In this document: one piece after another, positions 45,235 through 56,217 of the stretch | Layout of the letters: each line of letters starts with the position of its first letter | Numbering within the stretch: position 1 is the stretch's first letter | Origin: Aquincola agrisoli | Lineage (GTDB): Bacteria > Pseudomonadota > Gammaproteobacteria > Burkholderiales > Burkholderiaceae_C | Direction: 5' to 3' | Length of the DNA: 64,000 nt | Assembly (NCBI RefSeq): GCF_036621135.1 | Contig: NZ_JAZIBG010000038.1 | Span: 1 to 64,000, forward strand | The notes under the pieces: generated by a model | Databases searched by the model: none | What the model saw: the letters and a program-made list of their open reading frames with translations, nothing else | Told to the model about the DNA's origin: nothing | Translations under genes and position numbers: made by a program

Positions 45235-46668
45235 TCATTTCGCCGTGCACAGGCCGCCGAGCAGCCGCAAGGCCTGCTCGGTCTCGTGCGTCACCGTGTA
45301 GCCGCAGCTGATGCGCAGGAAGTGGTCGTAGCGGTGCGTGTTGGAAAACAGCGTGCCGGGCACCGTGCGGATGCCGTACCGCATGCCCGCCTCGAACAGC
45401 GCGTGCGCGCCGCAGCCCGGCGGCAACTCCACCCACAGCAGCATGCCGCCGCGGGGCAGGCTCAAGCGGGTGCCGGGCGGGAACCAGGCCGCGATCGCCT
45501 CGGCCACCCGCTCGCGCTGGTGCTTGATCTGCCGCCGCAGCCGCGCCACGTGGCGGTCGTAGGCGCTGCTGCCGAGGAACTCCGCCATCGTCAGCTGGCC
45601 CAGGGCCTCGTTGGCGCGGCTCTGCGCGTACTTCAGCATCTGGATGCGCGCATGCAGCCGCCCGCCGCTGACCCAGCCCAGGCGCAGCCCGGGCGCCACC
45701 GTCTTGCGCAGCGAGACGCAGCGGATCACGTTGCCGGTGGTGTCCCAGGCCTTCAGGGGCTTCAGCGGCGTGTCGTCGTCGCCCAGCATGCCGTAGGTGT
45801 CGTCCTCGATCAGCGGCACGCGCCGGCGCTCGCACAGCGCCACCAGCCGCGCCTTGTCGGCGTCGGGCATCACGCAGCCCAGCGGGTTCTGGAAATCCGG
45901 CGAAGCGACCACCGCCTTGATGCCGGGCTGCGTTTCGAAGGCGAGCTCGAGCGCCTCGATCGAGAGCCCGGTGTGCGGGCTGGTGGGGATCTCCAGCGCA
46001 CGCAGGCCCAGGCTCTCGAGCACCTGCAGCAGGCCGAAGTAGGTGGGCGACTCCACCGCCACCACGTCGCCCGGCTGGGCCACGGCACGCAGCGCGACGT
46101 TGAGCGCCTCGATGCAGCCGTGGGTGATGGTGATCTCGTCGGGCGACAGGTGCAGCCCGCCGTCGAGCGCACGCCGGGCGATGGCCGTGCGCAAGGCCAG
46201 CTCGCCGGCCGGCGACACCGGCCGCACCAGCAGCTCGGGCTGGCGCCGCAGCACCCGGATGGCGGCGGCCTTCAGCGCCTCGCCGGGGTAGATGCCGGGC
46301 TCGGCGTAGGTGGCGCCGAAGTCGAAGGACACCGGCTGCAGCTCGCCGGTGGCGACGAAGGCCGAGACGCGGTCATGGATGCCGACGAACTGCGCCGGAT
46401 CGGGCGCCCGGCGCACGTCCGGCTCGGCGGCAGGCGCGATGCTCGTGCGGCGCGGCGGGCGCACGAAGTAGCCCGAGCGCGGGCGCGCTTCGAGCAGGCC
46501 CTCGTCCTCCAGCCGCCGACAGGCCTGCAGCGCGGTCGACAGGCTCACCTGGTGCAGCCGCGTCAGGCTGCGTACGGAGGGCATGCGTTCGCCCGCGGGC
46601 ATCAGGCCGGAGCGGATCGCGCTGCGGTAGTGCTGCGCCACGCGCTGGTAGAGGAGATCGGCTTCCAT
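45235..46668 (-). CDS. MocR-type regulator (GntR wing helix fused to aminotransferase)
   Basis: 477 residues. N-terminal GntR winged helix (about 5-75) with LMPAGERMPSVRSLTRLHQV and LSTALQACRRLEDEGLL, then a fold-type I aminotransferase-like domain with VAVESPTYFGLLQVLESLGL, DFQNPLGCVMP and the PLP lysine in VSLRKTVAPGLRLGW. MocR proteins sense PLP or amines and regulate their neighbours. Divergent from the DUF2917 gene. Confidence 0.9.
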   Translation of the reverse strand: MEADLLYQRVAQHYRSAIRSGLMPAGERMPSVRSLTRLHQVSLSTALQACRRLEDEGLLEARPRSGYFVRPPRRTSIAPAAEPDVRRAPDPAQFVGIHDRVSAFVATGELQPVSFDFGATYAEPGIYPGEALKAAAIRVLRRQPELLVRPVSPAGELALRTAIARRALDGGLHLSPDEITITHGCIEALNVALRAVAQPGDVVAVESPTYFGLLQVLESLGLRALEIPTSPHTGLSIEALELAFETQPGIKAVVASPDFQNPLGCVMPDADKARLVALCERRRVPLIEDDTYGMLGDDDTPLKPLKAWDTTGNVIRCVSLRKTVAPGLRLGWVSGGRLHARIQMLKYAQSRANEALGQLTMAEFLGSSAYDRHVARLRRQIKHQRERVAEAIAAWFPPGTRLSLPRGGMLLWVELPPGCGAHALFEAGMRYGIRTVPGTLFSNTHRYDHFLRISCGYTVTHETEQALRLLGGLCTAK

Positions 46669-46729
46669 GCGCACGATGATGCCGCCGCCCCGCCCGGCCG
46701 GACCGGAACAGTTCGGGCCCGATCGCACC

Positions 46730-46759
46730 GATACAGCGGCCTTGCAGGGCTTCTGATAC
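46730..46759. promoter_or_regulatory. Direct repeats in the MocR/DUF2917 divergent region
   Basis: Two GATAC words lie 25 bp apart in the 187-bp divergent spacer (CGATACAGC and TGATACGCA). MocR regulators often bind short direct repeats; the assignment is speculative. A TGTTAT element nearby could be a -10 for the plus-strand gene. Confidence 0.25.
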
Positions 46760-46855
46760 GCAACAGATTGCGGCTCGCTGTGACTGTTATCTCCCGCGCG
46801 GCGTTCCTAAGCTGGAGCCCTGTTCCACCCGGACCACCACGGCAGCGAGGCCCCC

Positions 46856-47218
46856 ATGACAACCCCCCACCGCGAAGCCACTTCCCTGCTCCGACTGCGC
46901 CGCGGCGAAGGCCGCTGGCTCGACGCCGGCCGGCGCCTGCGCATCGTGCTGCAGCACGGCAGCCTGCATTGGAAGGCGGCCCCGCTGTTCGACGGCCTGC
47001 CGGCCGGCGAAGGGCGGCTGACCGCGGGCGACAGCAGCGTGCTCTACGGCTGGCTGTGGCTGCAGGCCGATCGCGACACGGAAGTGCTCTGCCTGGCGCC
47101 AGCGCCGGCCGGCGCCCTGTGGCGCGAGGCGGCCCGCGCCGCCGCACGGGCCCTGCACGCCGCGGCCCGCGTCGCCGCCGCCACGCTGCAGCGCGCGGGC
47201 GGCCGGCGCGCCTGCTGA
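46856..47218 (+). CDS. DUF2917-type protein
   Basis: 120 residues. The core LRRGEGRWLDAGRRLRIVLQ then GSLHWKAAPLFDG and LQADRDTEVLCL fits the small DUF2917 beta-rich fold. The C-terminal 40 residues are Ala/Arg-rich and helical. No signal peptide. Function unknown; divergent from the MocR gene, hence a possible regulatory target. Confidence 0.7.
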   Translation: MTTPHREATSLLRLRRGEGRWLDAGRRLRIVLQHGSLHWKAAPLFDGLPAGEGRLTAGDSSVLYGWLWLQADRDTEVLCLAPAPAGALWREAARAAARALHAAARVAAATLQRAGGRRAC

Positions 47219-47254
47219 CGCCGCTTTCCCCACGCACCGAGGCACACTGGAGCC

Positions 47255-48223
47255 ATGCTGAACTACACCGACATCCAGGCCGCCGCCGACAGGCTGAGCG
47301 GCGTCGCCCACCGCACGCCGGTTTTGCGCTCGCGCACGCTCGACGAACTGCTCGGCATGCAGGTGTTCCTGAAGGCCGAGAACCTGCAGCGCATGGGCGC
47401 CTTCAAGTTCCGCGGCGGCTACAACGCCGTCAACGTGCTGACGGACGAGCAGCGCGCCCGCGGCGTGGTGGCCTTCTCCTCCGGCAACCATGCGCAGGCG
47501 GTGGCGCTGGCGGCGCGCCTGCACGGCTGCAAGGCCACCATCGTGATGCCCCACGACAGCCCGACGCTGAAGCTCGCGGCCACGCGCGGCTACGGCGCCG
47601 AGGTGGTGATCTACGACCGCTACCTGGAAGACCGCGCCGCCATCGCGCGCCGCCTGGTGGCCGAGACCGGCGCCGCGCTGATCCCGCCCTTCGACCACCT
47701 GCCGGTGATGGCCGGCCAGGGCACCGCCGCGAAGGAGCTGATCGAGGACGCCGGCCCGCTCGACGCGCTGATCGTCTGCGCTGGCGGCGGCGGCTTCCTG
47801 TCGGGCTGCACGGTGGCGGCCAAGCACCTCCTGCCGGACATCCGCGTCTACGGCGCCGAGCCCGAGCGCGGCGACGACATGCGGCAGTCGCTGCGCCGCG
47901 GCGAGATCGTGCACATCGACGTGCCGCGCACCATCTGCGACGGCCAGCAGACGCAGGCCATCGGCGTCGAGCCGTTCAAGGTCATCCAGGCGATGGTGAC
48001 GGACGTGCTCACCGTCGCCGACCCGGTGGTGGTCGAGGCGATGCGCTTCGTGTTCGAGCGGCTCAAGCTGGTGATCGAGCCCTCCGGCGCCTGCGCGCTG
48101 GCGGCGCTGATGCACCACCGCGCCCAGTTCGCCGGCCAGCGCGTGGGCGTCACGCTGTCGGGCGGCAACATCGGCGTCGACCGCTTCGTCGCGCTGATGA
48201 CGGGCGCCGAGAAGGTCGACTGA
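47255..48223 (+). CDS. PLP-dependent threonine/serine dehydratase, possibly hydroxyaspartate ammonia-lyase
   Basis: 322 residues, lacking the C-terminal ACT domain of biosynthetic IlvA. PLP lysine in MGAFKFRGGYNAVN (about 53-58), SSGNHAQAVALAA, the phosphate loop CAGGGGFLSGC and VTLSGGNIGVDRF. Length and sequence feel close to threo-3-hydroxy-L-aspartate ammonia-lyase/serine racemase-like enzymes; catabolic threonine dehydratase is the alternative. Confidence 0.87.
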   Translation: MLNYTDIQAAADRLSGVAHRTPVLRSRTLDELLGMQVFLKAENLQRMGAFKFRGGYNAVNVLTDEQRARGVVAFSSGNHAQAVALAARLHGCKATIVMPHDSPTLKLAATRGYGAEVVIYDRYLEDRAAIARRLVAETGAALIPPFDHLPVMAGQGTAAKELIEDAGPLDALIVCAGGGGFLSGCTVAAKHLLPDIRVYGAEPERGDDMRQSLRRGEIVHIDVPRTICDGQQTQAIGVEPFKVIQAMVTDVLTVADPVVVEAMRFVFERLKLVIEPSGACALAALMHHRAQFAGQRVGVTLSGGNIGVDRFVALMTGAEKVD

Positions 48224-48232
48224 CCCGGGCGG

Positions 48233-48613
48233 CTACGCCGCGTGCCGCGCCTCGGCGGCCGGCGTGGCCCACCGCGGCGGCAGCCGCTCCAGCACGCGCC
48301 GGGCGTCGAGCGACGCGATCGGCACGTTCAGGTCGGTCGGGATGCGGTCGTGCGCCTGCAGCGCCATGTAGCGCAGCGCGCTCACGCGCAGGAACGACGC
48401 GAAGTTGCCCACCTGGCCGCGGGCCCGCACCAGCTCGTCGTAGAGCTTTTCCAGCAGCTGCGGCACGCCCATGCCGTCGCGCTGGCCGATCTCGGCCAGC
48501 ACGTCCCAGTACAGGTTCTCCAGCCGCAGGCTGGTGACCACGCCGTGCAGGCGCACCGAGCGCGTGCGGCTTTCGTACGACTCGGGGTCGGCGCGGATGA
48601 AGATCTCGCACAT
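48233..48613 (-). CDS. Ribbon-helix-helix domain protein
   Basis: 126 residues. CEIFIRADPESYESRTRSVR followed by LHGVVTSLRLENLYWDVLAEI is a ribbon-helix-helix domain of the type annotated RHH_4, then FASFLRVSALRYMALQ. A putative DNA-binding protein. The ATG at MCEIF is preferred over an upstream start that adds low-complexity residues. Function unknown. Confidence 0.8.
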   Translation of the reverse strand: MCEIFIRADPESYESRTRSVRLHGVVTSLRLENLYWDVLAEIGQRDGMGVPQLLEKLYDELVRARGQVGNFASFLRVSALRYMALQAHDRIPTDLNVPIASLDARRVLERLPPRWATPAAEARHAA

Positions 48614-48668
48614 CGCGTGTCTCCTCACGCCGCCGGCAGCGGGCGGCGAAGGCTGCACGATAGCCCAG

Positions 48669-49247
48669 TCACGTGCTGATCGTCGTGCCCAGCACCGCGA
48701 GGAACTGGGCCAGCCACGCCGGGTGCGCGGGCCAGGCCGGTGCCGTCACCAGCTTGCCGTCCGTCACCGCCTGGTCGACCGGGATCTGCGCATAGCTGGC
48801 GCCCGCCAGCTCCACCTCGGCCGCGCAGGCCGGGTAGGCCGACACGCGCTTGCCGCGGATCACGCCCGCCGCCGCCAGCAGCTGGGCGCCGTGGCATACC
48901 GCGGCGATCGGCTTGTCGGCCTTGGCGAAGTGCTGCACCAGCGTGATCACCTGCGGGTTCATGCGCAGGTACTCGGGCGCGCGGCCGCCGGGGACCACCA
49001 GCGCGTCGTAGTCCTCGCCCTTCACCTCGGCGAAGCTGGCGTTGAGCGTGAAGCGGTGGCCGGGCTTCTCGGAATACGTCTGGTAGCCGTCGAAATCGTG
49101 GATCGCGGTCGTCACGTAATCGCCGGCCCGCTTGTCGGGGCATACCGCGTGCACCGTGTGGCCGACCATGGTGAGCGCCTGGAAGGGCACCATGGTCTCG
49201 TAGTCCTCGCCGAAATCACCGACGATCATCAGGATCTTCTTTGCCAT
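48669..49247 (-). CDS. DJ-1/PfpI family protein
   Basis: 192 residues. MAKKILMIVGDFGEDYE contains the conserved Glu, and the nucleophilic elbow is in AAVCHGAQLLAAAG (about 108-121) with Cys. Such proteins are proteases, glyoxalases or chaperone-like deglycases; which applies cannot be decided. The start with RBS AGGAGACACG is clear. Confidence 0.9.
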   Translation of the reverse strand: MAKKILMIVGDFGEDYETMVPFQALTMVGHTVHAVCPDKRAGDYVTTAIHDFDGYQTYSEKPGHRFTLNASFAEVKGEDYDALVVPGGRAPEYLRMNPQVITLVQHFAKADKPIAAVCHGAQLLAAAGVIRGKRVSAYPACAAEVELAGASYAQIPVDQAVTDGKLVTAPAWPAHPAWLAQFLAVLGTTIST

Positions 49248-49333
49248 ACGTGTCTCCTGCAAAGGATGAAGGGTCACGGGCGATTGTGGAAACCTGGGCC
49301 GGCGCCGGGTAACAGCGGGCTACTGCGGGATGT

Positions 49334-51691
<2,358 letters not shown>

Positions 51692-51865
51692 GGATGGGCG
51701 ACGGCGGGCTGGCTAACCGCGTATTGTCCCAGGTGCGGGGTGTCCCTGCCGGCGTCGCGTTTACACCGGTTGAAATCGCAACGGGGTGAACCAAATATGT
51801 GCCGGATACTCATACCCGGGCACGCCGCGTGTCGCGGCCCCGTTTCAATTGAACAAGGAGACCTT

Positions 51866-52843
51866 GTGAGAACCTGGTTGGTAGCCCTTTCGATGGCCGT
51901 GGCAGGCGCGACCCTGCCGCTCGCCACCTTCGACGCCGAGGCCAAGCGCCTGGGTGGCGGCCGTGCCTCTGGCATGCAGCGGCAAGCGCCTGCCAAGCCG
52001 GCCGATACGCCGAACTCCACCCCCGGCACGCCTGCCCAGCAGCCAGGCAATGCCGCGCCGATGGCCGGCGCCGCCGCACCGGCCGCAGCCGGTGCCGCCG
52101 CAGCGGCAGGCAAGCGTTCGTGGCTCGGCCCCGTCGCCGGCCTGGCCGCCGGCCTGGGCATCGCGGCGCTGTTCAGCCACCTCGGCCTGGGCGGCGAGCT
52201 GGCGAACTTCATGACCATGCTGCTGATCGGCCTGGTCGCGTTCTTCGCCATCCGCTGGCTGATGCGCCGGTTTGCCGGCAGCAACGGCAGCGCCCAGGCA
52301 CGCAACGGCCTGCAGATGGCGGGCGCCGGCGCCGGTGGTTCGTCGGCCGGCCTGCGCAGCGACACCCCGTCGTGGCAGCCGCCGCAGCAGCAGCCGATGC
52401 AGCGCCAGTCGTTCGACGCGGCGCCGGCCGCCGCTTCCACCGCGGTGGCGGGCGTGGCCGCGGGCAGCACCCAGGTGCCGGCGAACTTCGACGCCGCAGG
52501 CTTCGAGCGCATCGCCAAGATGCTGTTCATCCGCCTGCAGGCCGCCAACGACGGCGGCCAGGTGGATGACCTGCGCAAGTTCACGACGCCGGAGCTGTTT
52601 GCCTCGCTGCGCCTCGACCTGCAGGATCGTGGCGCCACCGCCCAGCAGACCGACGTGGTGCAGCTCGATGCCGACCTGGCCGACTACGCCGAGGAGCAGG
52701 GCCAGCAGGTCGTCAGCGTGCGCTTCCACGGCCTGATCCGCGAAGAGGCCGACGGCGGCGCCCAGCCCTTCAACGAGCTGTGGCACTTCGTCAAGCCCGT
52801 GCAGGGCGGCGACTGGGCGATCGCCGGCATCCAGCCGGTCTGA
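51866..52843 (+). CDS. Tim44-like domain membrane protein
   Basis: 325 residues from a GTG with an AAGGAG site five bases upstream. N-terminal signal/membrane segment, Pro/Ala-rich linker, two hydrophobic helices (about 90-130: GPVAGLAAGLGIAALFSHLG and MTMLLIGLVAFFAIRWLMRR), a second Gln/Pro linker, and a C-terminal Tim44-like domain (about 205-325) with FERIAKMLFIRLQAANDGG and ELWHFVKPVQGGDWAIAGIQ. Bacterial members are inner-membrane proteins of unclear role. Confidence 0.85.
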   Translation: MRTWLVALSMAVAGATLPLATFDAEAKRLGGGRASGMQRQAPAKPADTPNSTPGTPAQQPGNAAPMAGAAAPAAAGAAAAAGKRSWLGPVAGLAAGLGIAALFSHLGLGGELANFMTMLLIGLVAFFAIRWLMRRFAGSNGSAQARNGLQMAGAGAGGSSAGLRSDTPSWQPPQQQPMQRQSFDAAPAAASTAVAGVAAGSTQVPANFDAAGFERIAKMLFIRLQAANDGGQVDDLRKFTTPELFASLRLDLQDRGATAQQTDVVQLDADLADYAEEQGQQVVSVRFHGLIREEADGGAQPFNELWHFVKPVQGGDWAIAGIQPV

Positions 52844-52875
52844 AGCCCGGCGCCGACAGGCGCCACACTCACAGG

Positions 52876-52901
52876 ACGGCGGCCTTCGGGCCGCCGTTTT
52901 T
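52876..52901 (+). terminator. Rho-independent terminator with TTCG loop
   Basis: Perfect 9-bp stem ACGGCGGCC/GGCCGCCGT with the very stable TTCG tetraloop, followed by a five-T tract. It ends the Tim44-like transcript and lies 19 bp before the convergent TonB receptor stop. Confidence 0.9.
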
Positions 52902-52919
52902 CATGGCGGCAGGTCGCTC

Positions 52920-55157
52920 CTACAGCTTCATCTCGAGCTGGATCTGCCAGCTCACCGTCGAACGGTAGGCGGTGCGCGACACCTCGTTGAAGACCGTGCT
53001 GCCGTTGATGTCGTCCAGCGGCACGAGGTTGCCGGCCGACAGGCGCAGCTGCATGCCCGGCTGCACCCGCCACAGGGCATAGGCGTCGAACACCCGCTTG
53101 CGGTTCTGCGTCGCGTACTGGTCTTCCGCGAGGCGGGCGTCGTAGCCGGGGGCCCAGTTCAGGTTGGCACCCACGGTCAGCGGCAGGTTCGCGAGCTTGT
53201 AGTCGGCACCGAGGTTCGCCGTGGCGTCGGGCTGCTGGTCGAGGCGGTTGTCGGGGCCCGGCACCGACTGCACGCGCGAGCGGAAGAGGCTCAGGTTGCT
53301 GCGCAGGTCGACGCCCGGTGCCCCGTCGAGCAGGTCGTCCAGGCGGAACCGGGCTTCCATTTCGATGCCGGTGGTGGTCGCGTCGCCGATGTTCCTCGGC
53401 CGCGCCACCCAGCGCGGCGCGTCGGCCCAGCTCACGGCCTCGAGCGTCGTGACGGTGCGCATCAGGTCCTGGATGCGGCGATGGAACAGGTTGGCGCTGA
53501 GCAGGCCGCCGCCCGGCAGGTAGCGCTCGACGGCGAGGTCGATGCCGGTGGCGATCTCCGGTCGCAGTGCCGGGTTGCCGGCCCGGTCGGCTTGCGTCGG
53601 CTCGTTGGGGCCGTCCGGGTAGCTGGTGTTGAGCCAGGGCCGCGCGATCAGGTTCTGCAGCGTCGGGGAGCGGTAGCTGCGCGTCAGGCTCAGCCGCACC
53701 TGGTCCCGGCGTTGCGCCGCCGGCCGCCACACCGCATGCAGCAGCGGCGTCCACACGGTGCTGCGGTTGCGCACGGCGTCCCCGCCCTCCCCGCTGCCCC
53801 GCGTGGCGATGCCCTCGCCGCGCAAACCCAGCTGCAGCTCGACCTGCTTGGACACGCTCCACTCGTCCTGCGCATAGAGGGCCCAGCGGGTCGACGTGGC
53901 GCGCAGGTTGTCGCCGAACTCGCCGAGCACCGGCGCGCCGTCGAAGAGCGTGCTGCGCTGCTCGCCGCGCCGCAGATGCTCCACTTCGGCCCCCACCACG
54001 AGGCTGTGCGTGTCTGCGAGCGCGGTGGTCGACTTGAGGCCGGTGCTGAGCGACTGGCTGCGCGTGACGGTGTCGTCGCTGCGCAGGCCAGGGGTGGTGC
54101 CGCCCACCTCCCGCCGGTCGGTGCGGGAGGGCCAGCGCCAATGGCTGGCGCCGGCCTTCCATTCGACGCGGCTCTCGCCCAGCCGGCGGTTGAGCTGGCT
54201 GTTGAGCCGCAGCATGCGGAAGCTGCTGTCCGAGACCGACTCGAAGCGCTCGTAGGGCGCTTCGCCCCGCGTCTGCTGCAGCACGCCCTCCCGCCGGGGC
54301 GAGGCGCTGGTCAGCACCACGAAGGGCGACAGCGTCAGGCTCTCGCCCTCCCCCAGCCGCCAGCGCAACCGGCCCGAGCCGCGCAGCCCGAGCCGCTGGT
54401 CGTGCAGCAGCGAGCGCGTGCGCTGGTCGATCGTGGGCGACACGGTCGTGTTGATGCTGCGCGTCTCGTCCTCCCGGGCGTACAGCGACAAGGACGAGGT
54501 GTAGTCGAAGTCCTCGCCGAGCCGGTCGCTGCGTGTCCAGGCCACCGTCGGCGACAGGTAGCCGCCGTCGAACAAGGCGGTCAGCCGCCAGTCGTTCAGC
54601 GGCTTGCGCTGCGTCTCGCGGGTGACGATGTTGATCGTGCCGGCGATGGCCCGCGCGCCGGTTTCGGCGGTCGGGCCGCGCAGCACCTCGATGCGCTCGA
54701 GCTGCTCCGGAGACAGCGAATCCACCGAGAAGCCCGCCGGCAGCGGCTCGCCGTCGACCAGGATCTGCGTGTAGCCGCTGCCCAGGCCGCGCATGCGCGG
54801 CGTGCCGCCCCGGCCGGGCGTGCCCTGCACGGTGATGCCCGGGATGCGCTTGAGCACGTCGCTGACGTTGCCGTCGCCGAAGCGCTCGATCTCCTCGCGG
54901 CCGACGACGATCTTCGAGGCGGTCGACTGACGCCGCAGCTCGGTATCGCCACGCACCACGGTGCCGGTCACCTCGATGCGCTGCGCGGCGCCGTCGGGCG
55001 GCGATGCCCCCGGCTCGGACGCCGAGGGCGAGGCGGGCGCGGGCACTGCAGGCGCGGGCTGGGGCTGCGGCTGGGCCTGCAGCGGGCCGATGGCCAGCAA
55101 CAGCGCCCACGGCGTCGCCCAATTCGCTGCCCCACTCCTCGACCGCTGCGCACCCAT
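52920..55157 (-). CDS. TonB-dependent outer membrane receptor
   Basis: 745 residues. Signal peptide followed by a Pro/Ala/Gln-rich stretch and a plug domain: RIEVTGTVVRGDTEL, DVLKRIPGITVQGTPGRGG, YTQILVDGEPLP, ERIEVLRGPTAETGARAIAG, GTINIVTRET. The 22-strand barrel covers about 200-745, ending in STVSWQIQLEMKL. No siderophore, TonB or ABC genes are adjacent, so the substrate is unknown. The ATG at MGAQRS is chosen; an upstream start would bury the signal peptide. Confidence 0.92.
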   Translation of the reverse strand: MGAQRSRSGAANWATPWALLLAIGPLQAQPQPQPAPAVPAPASPSASEPGASPPDGAAQRIEVTGTVVRGDTELRRQSTASKIVVGREEIERFGDGNVSDVLKRIPGITVQGTPGRGGTPRMRGLGSGYTQILVDGEPLPAGFSVDSLSPEQLERIEVLRGPTAETGARAIAGTINIVTRETQRKPLNDWRLTALFDGGYLSPTVAWTRSDRLGEDFDYTSSLSLYAREDETRSINTTVSPTIDQRTRSLLHDQRLGLRGSGRLRWRLGEGESLTLSPFVVLTSASPRREGVLQQTRGEAPYERFESVSDSSFRMLRLNSQLNRRLGESRVEWKAGASHWRWPSRTDRREVGGTTPGLRSDDTVTRSQSLSTGLKSTTALADTHSLVVGAEVEHLRRGEQRSTLFDGAPVLGEFGDNLRATSTRWALYAQDEWSVSKQVELQLGLRGEGIATRGSGEGGDAVRNRSTVWTPLLHAVWRPAAQRRDQVRLSLTRSYRSPTLQNLIARPWLNTSYPDGPNEPTQADRAGNPALRPEIATGIDLAVERYLPGGGLLSANLFHRRIQDLMRTVTTLEAVSWADAPRWVARPRNIGDATTTGIEMEARFRLDDLLDGAPGVDLRSNLSLFRSRVQSVPGPDNRLDQQPDATANLGADYKLANLPLTVGANLNWAPGYDARLAEDQYATQNRKRVFDAYALWRVQPGMQLRLSAGNLVPLDDINGSTVFNEVSRTAYRSTVSWQIQLEMKL

Positions 55158-55288
55158 CCAACCATTGTCCCGCAGCCCCCGCCTGCGGCACGCCCGGAAC
55201 AGCCCTGTGGACCGCCCTGTTTCATCGGCGTCGGCGCGGGTTATGCTCAATCTCGACGCGGTCCTTCGCGACAACCAGGAGACGCCCG

Positions 55289-55474
55289 GTGGCGACGCCC
55301 AATTACTCGTACGAAAAGCGCCAGCGCGAGCTGGCCAAGAAGCGCAAGCAAGAAGAGAAACGCCAGAAGAAGCTCAGCGGCAAGCCTGACGACCACACGC
55401 CCGATGCGGCCGAAGGCCAGGACACCGCCGGCGCGCCGAACCCGGCACCCGGCACCGACCCCAACGCGGGCTGA
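55289..55474 (+). CDS. Small basic conserved protein, hypothetical
   Basis: 61 residues from a GTG with AGGAG about eight bases upstream. N-terminal half is strongly basic and helical: PNYSYEKRQRELAKKRKQEE and KRQKKL. The C-terminal half is Asp/Pro/Gly-rich. A protein of this kind (ATPNYxYEKRQxELAKKRKQ) recurs in betaproteobacteria by my recollection and has no known function. Too short for many gene finders. Confidence 0.7.
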   Translation: MATPNYSYEKRQRELAKKRKQEEKRQKKLSGKPDDHTPDAAEGQDTAGAPNPAPGTDPNAG

Positions 55475-55555
55475 CCGCCGGCGGGCCTGTTCCCGCGGGG
55501 CGCCCTGCCGGGCGCACCCTGCGCCGCGCTGCGCCCACGACACCCCGGCCAGCGC

Positions 55556-56188
55556 GTGCCTCACTCCCTCACCGCCCTCTTCCATGACGACACGCTGGTG
55601 GTCGTCGACAAACCCGCCGGCCTGCTCTCGGTGCCCGGCCGGGGCGAGCACCTGCGCGACTGCATCGCCGCCCGCGTCCAGGCCCGGTGGGCCGACGCAC
55701 TGATCGTCCACCGGCTCGACATGGCCACCTCGGGCCTGATGGTGCTCGGCCGCGGCGCCGCCGCCCAGCGTACGCTGAGCATCGCCTTCGCGGAGCGGCG
55801 GGTGGACAAGCGCTACATCGCCGTGGTGCACGGCCATGTGGCGGACGACAGCGGCGAGATGGCCTGGCCGCTGATCTGCGACTGGCCCAACCGCCCGCGC
55901 CAGATCGTCGACATGCAGATCGGCAAGCCTTCGCTCACCCGCTACCGCGTGATCGAGCGCCGCGCCGACGGCACCACCCGCGTGGCGCTTGAACCCGTGA
56001 CGGGCCGGTCGCACCAGCTGCGCGTGCATCTGCAGACCTTGGGGCACCCGATCCTCGGCGACGAGCTCTATGCCCCCGACGCCGTGCGCGCCGCATCGCC
56101 CAGGCTGCTGCTGCATGCGCAGCGGCTGGCGCTGCCGCACCCGCACGACGGCCGGCCCCTGGCCTTCGAGAGCCCCGCGCCTTTCTGA
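55556..56188 (+). CDS. RluA-family RNA pseudouridine synthase
   Basis: 210 residues from GTG. The catalytic Asp lies in HRLDMATSGLMVLGR (about 58-72), with VVDKPAGLLSVPGRG near the N-terminus and RSHQLRVHLQTLGHPILGDE near the C-terminus. No S4 domain, so it fits the short RluA branch (23S/tRNA U746-U32 type) though the target site cannot be read from sequence. Confidence 0.9.
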   Translation: MPHSLTALFHDDTLVVVDKPAGLLSVPGRGEHLRDCIAARVQARWADALIVHRLDMATSGLMVLGRGAAAQRTLSIAFAERRVDKRYIAVVHGHVADDSGEMAWPLICDWPNRPRQIVDMQIGKPSLTRYRVIERRADGTTRVALEPVTGRSHQLRVHLQTLGHPILGDELYAPDAVRAASPRLLLHAQRLALPHPHDGRPLAFESPAPF

Positions 56189-56217
56189 CGACGACGCCCG
56201 CGCGTATCCTCGGGCGC

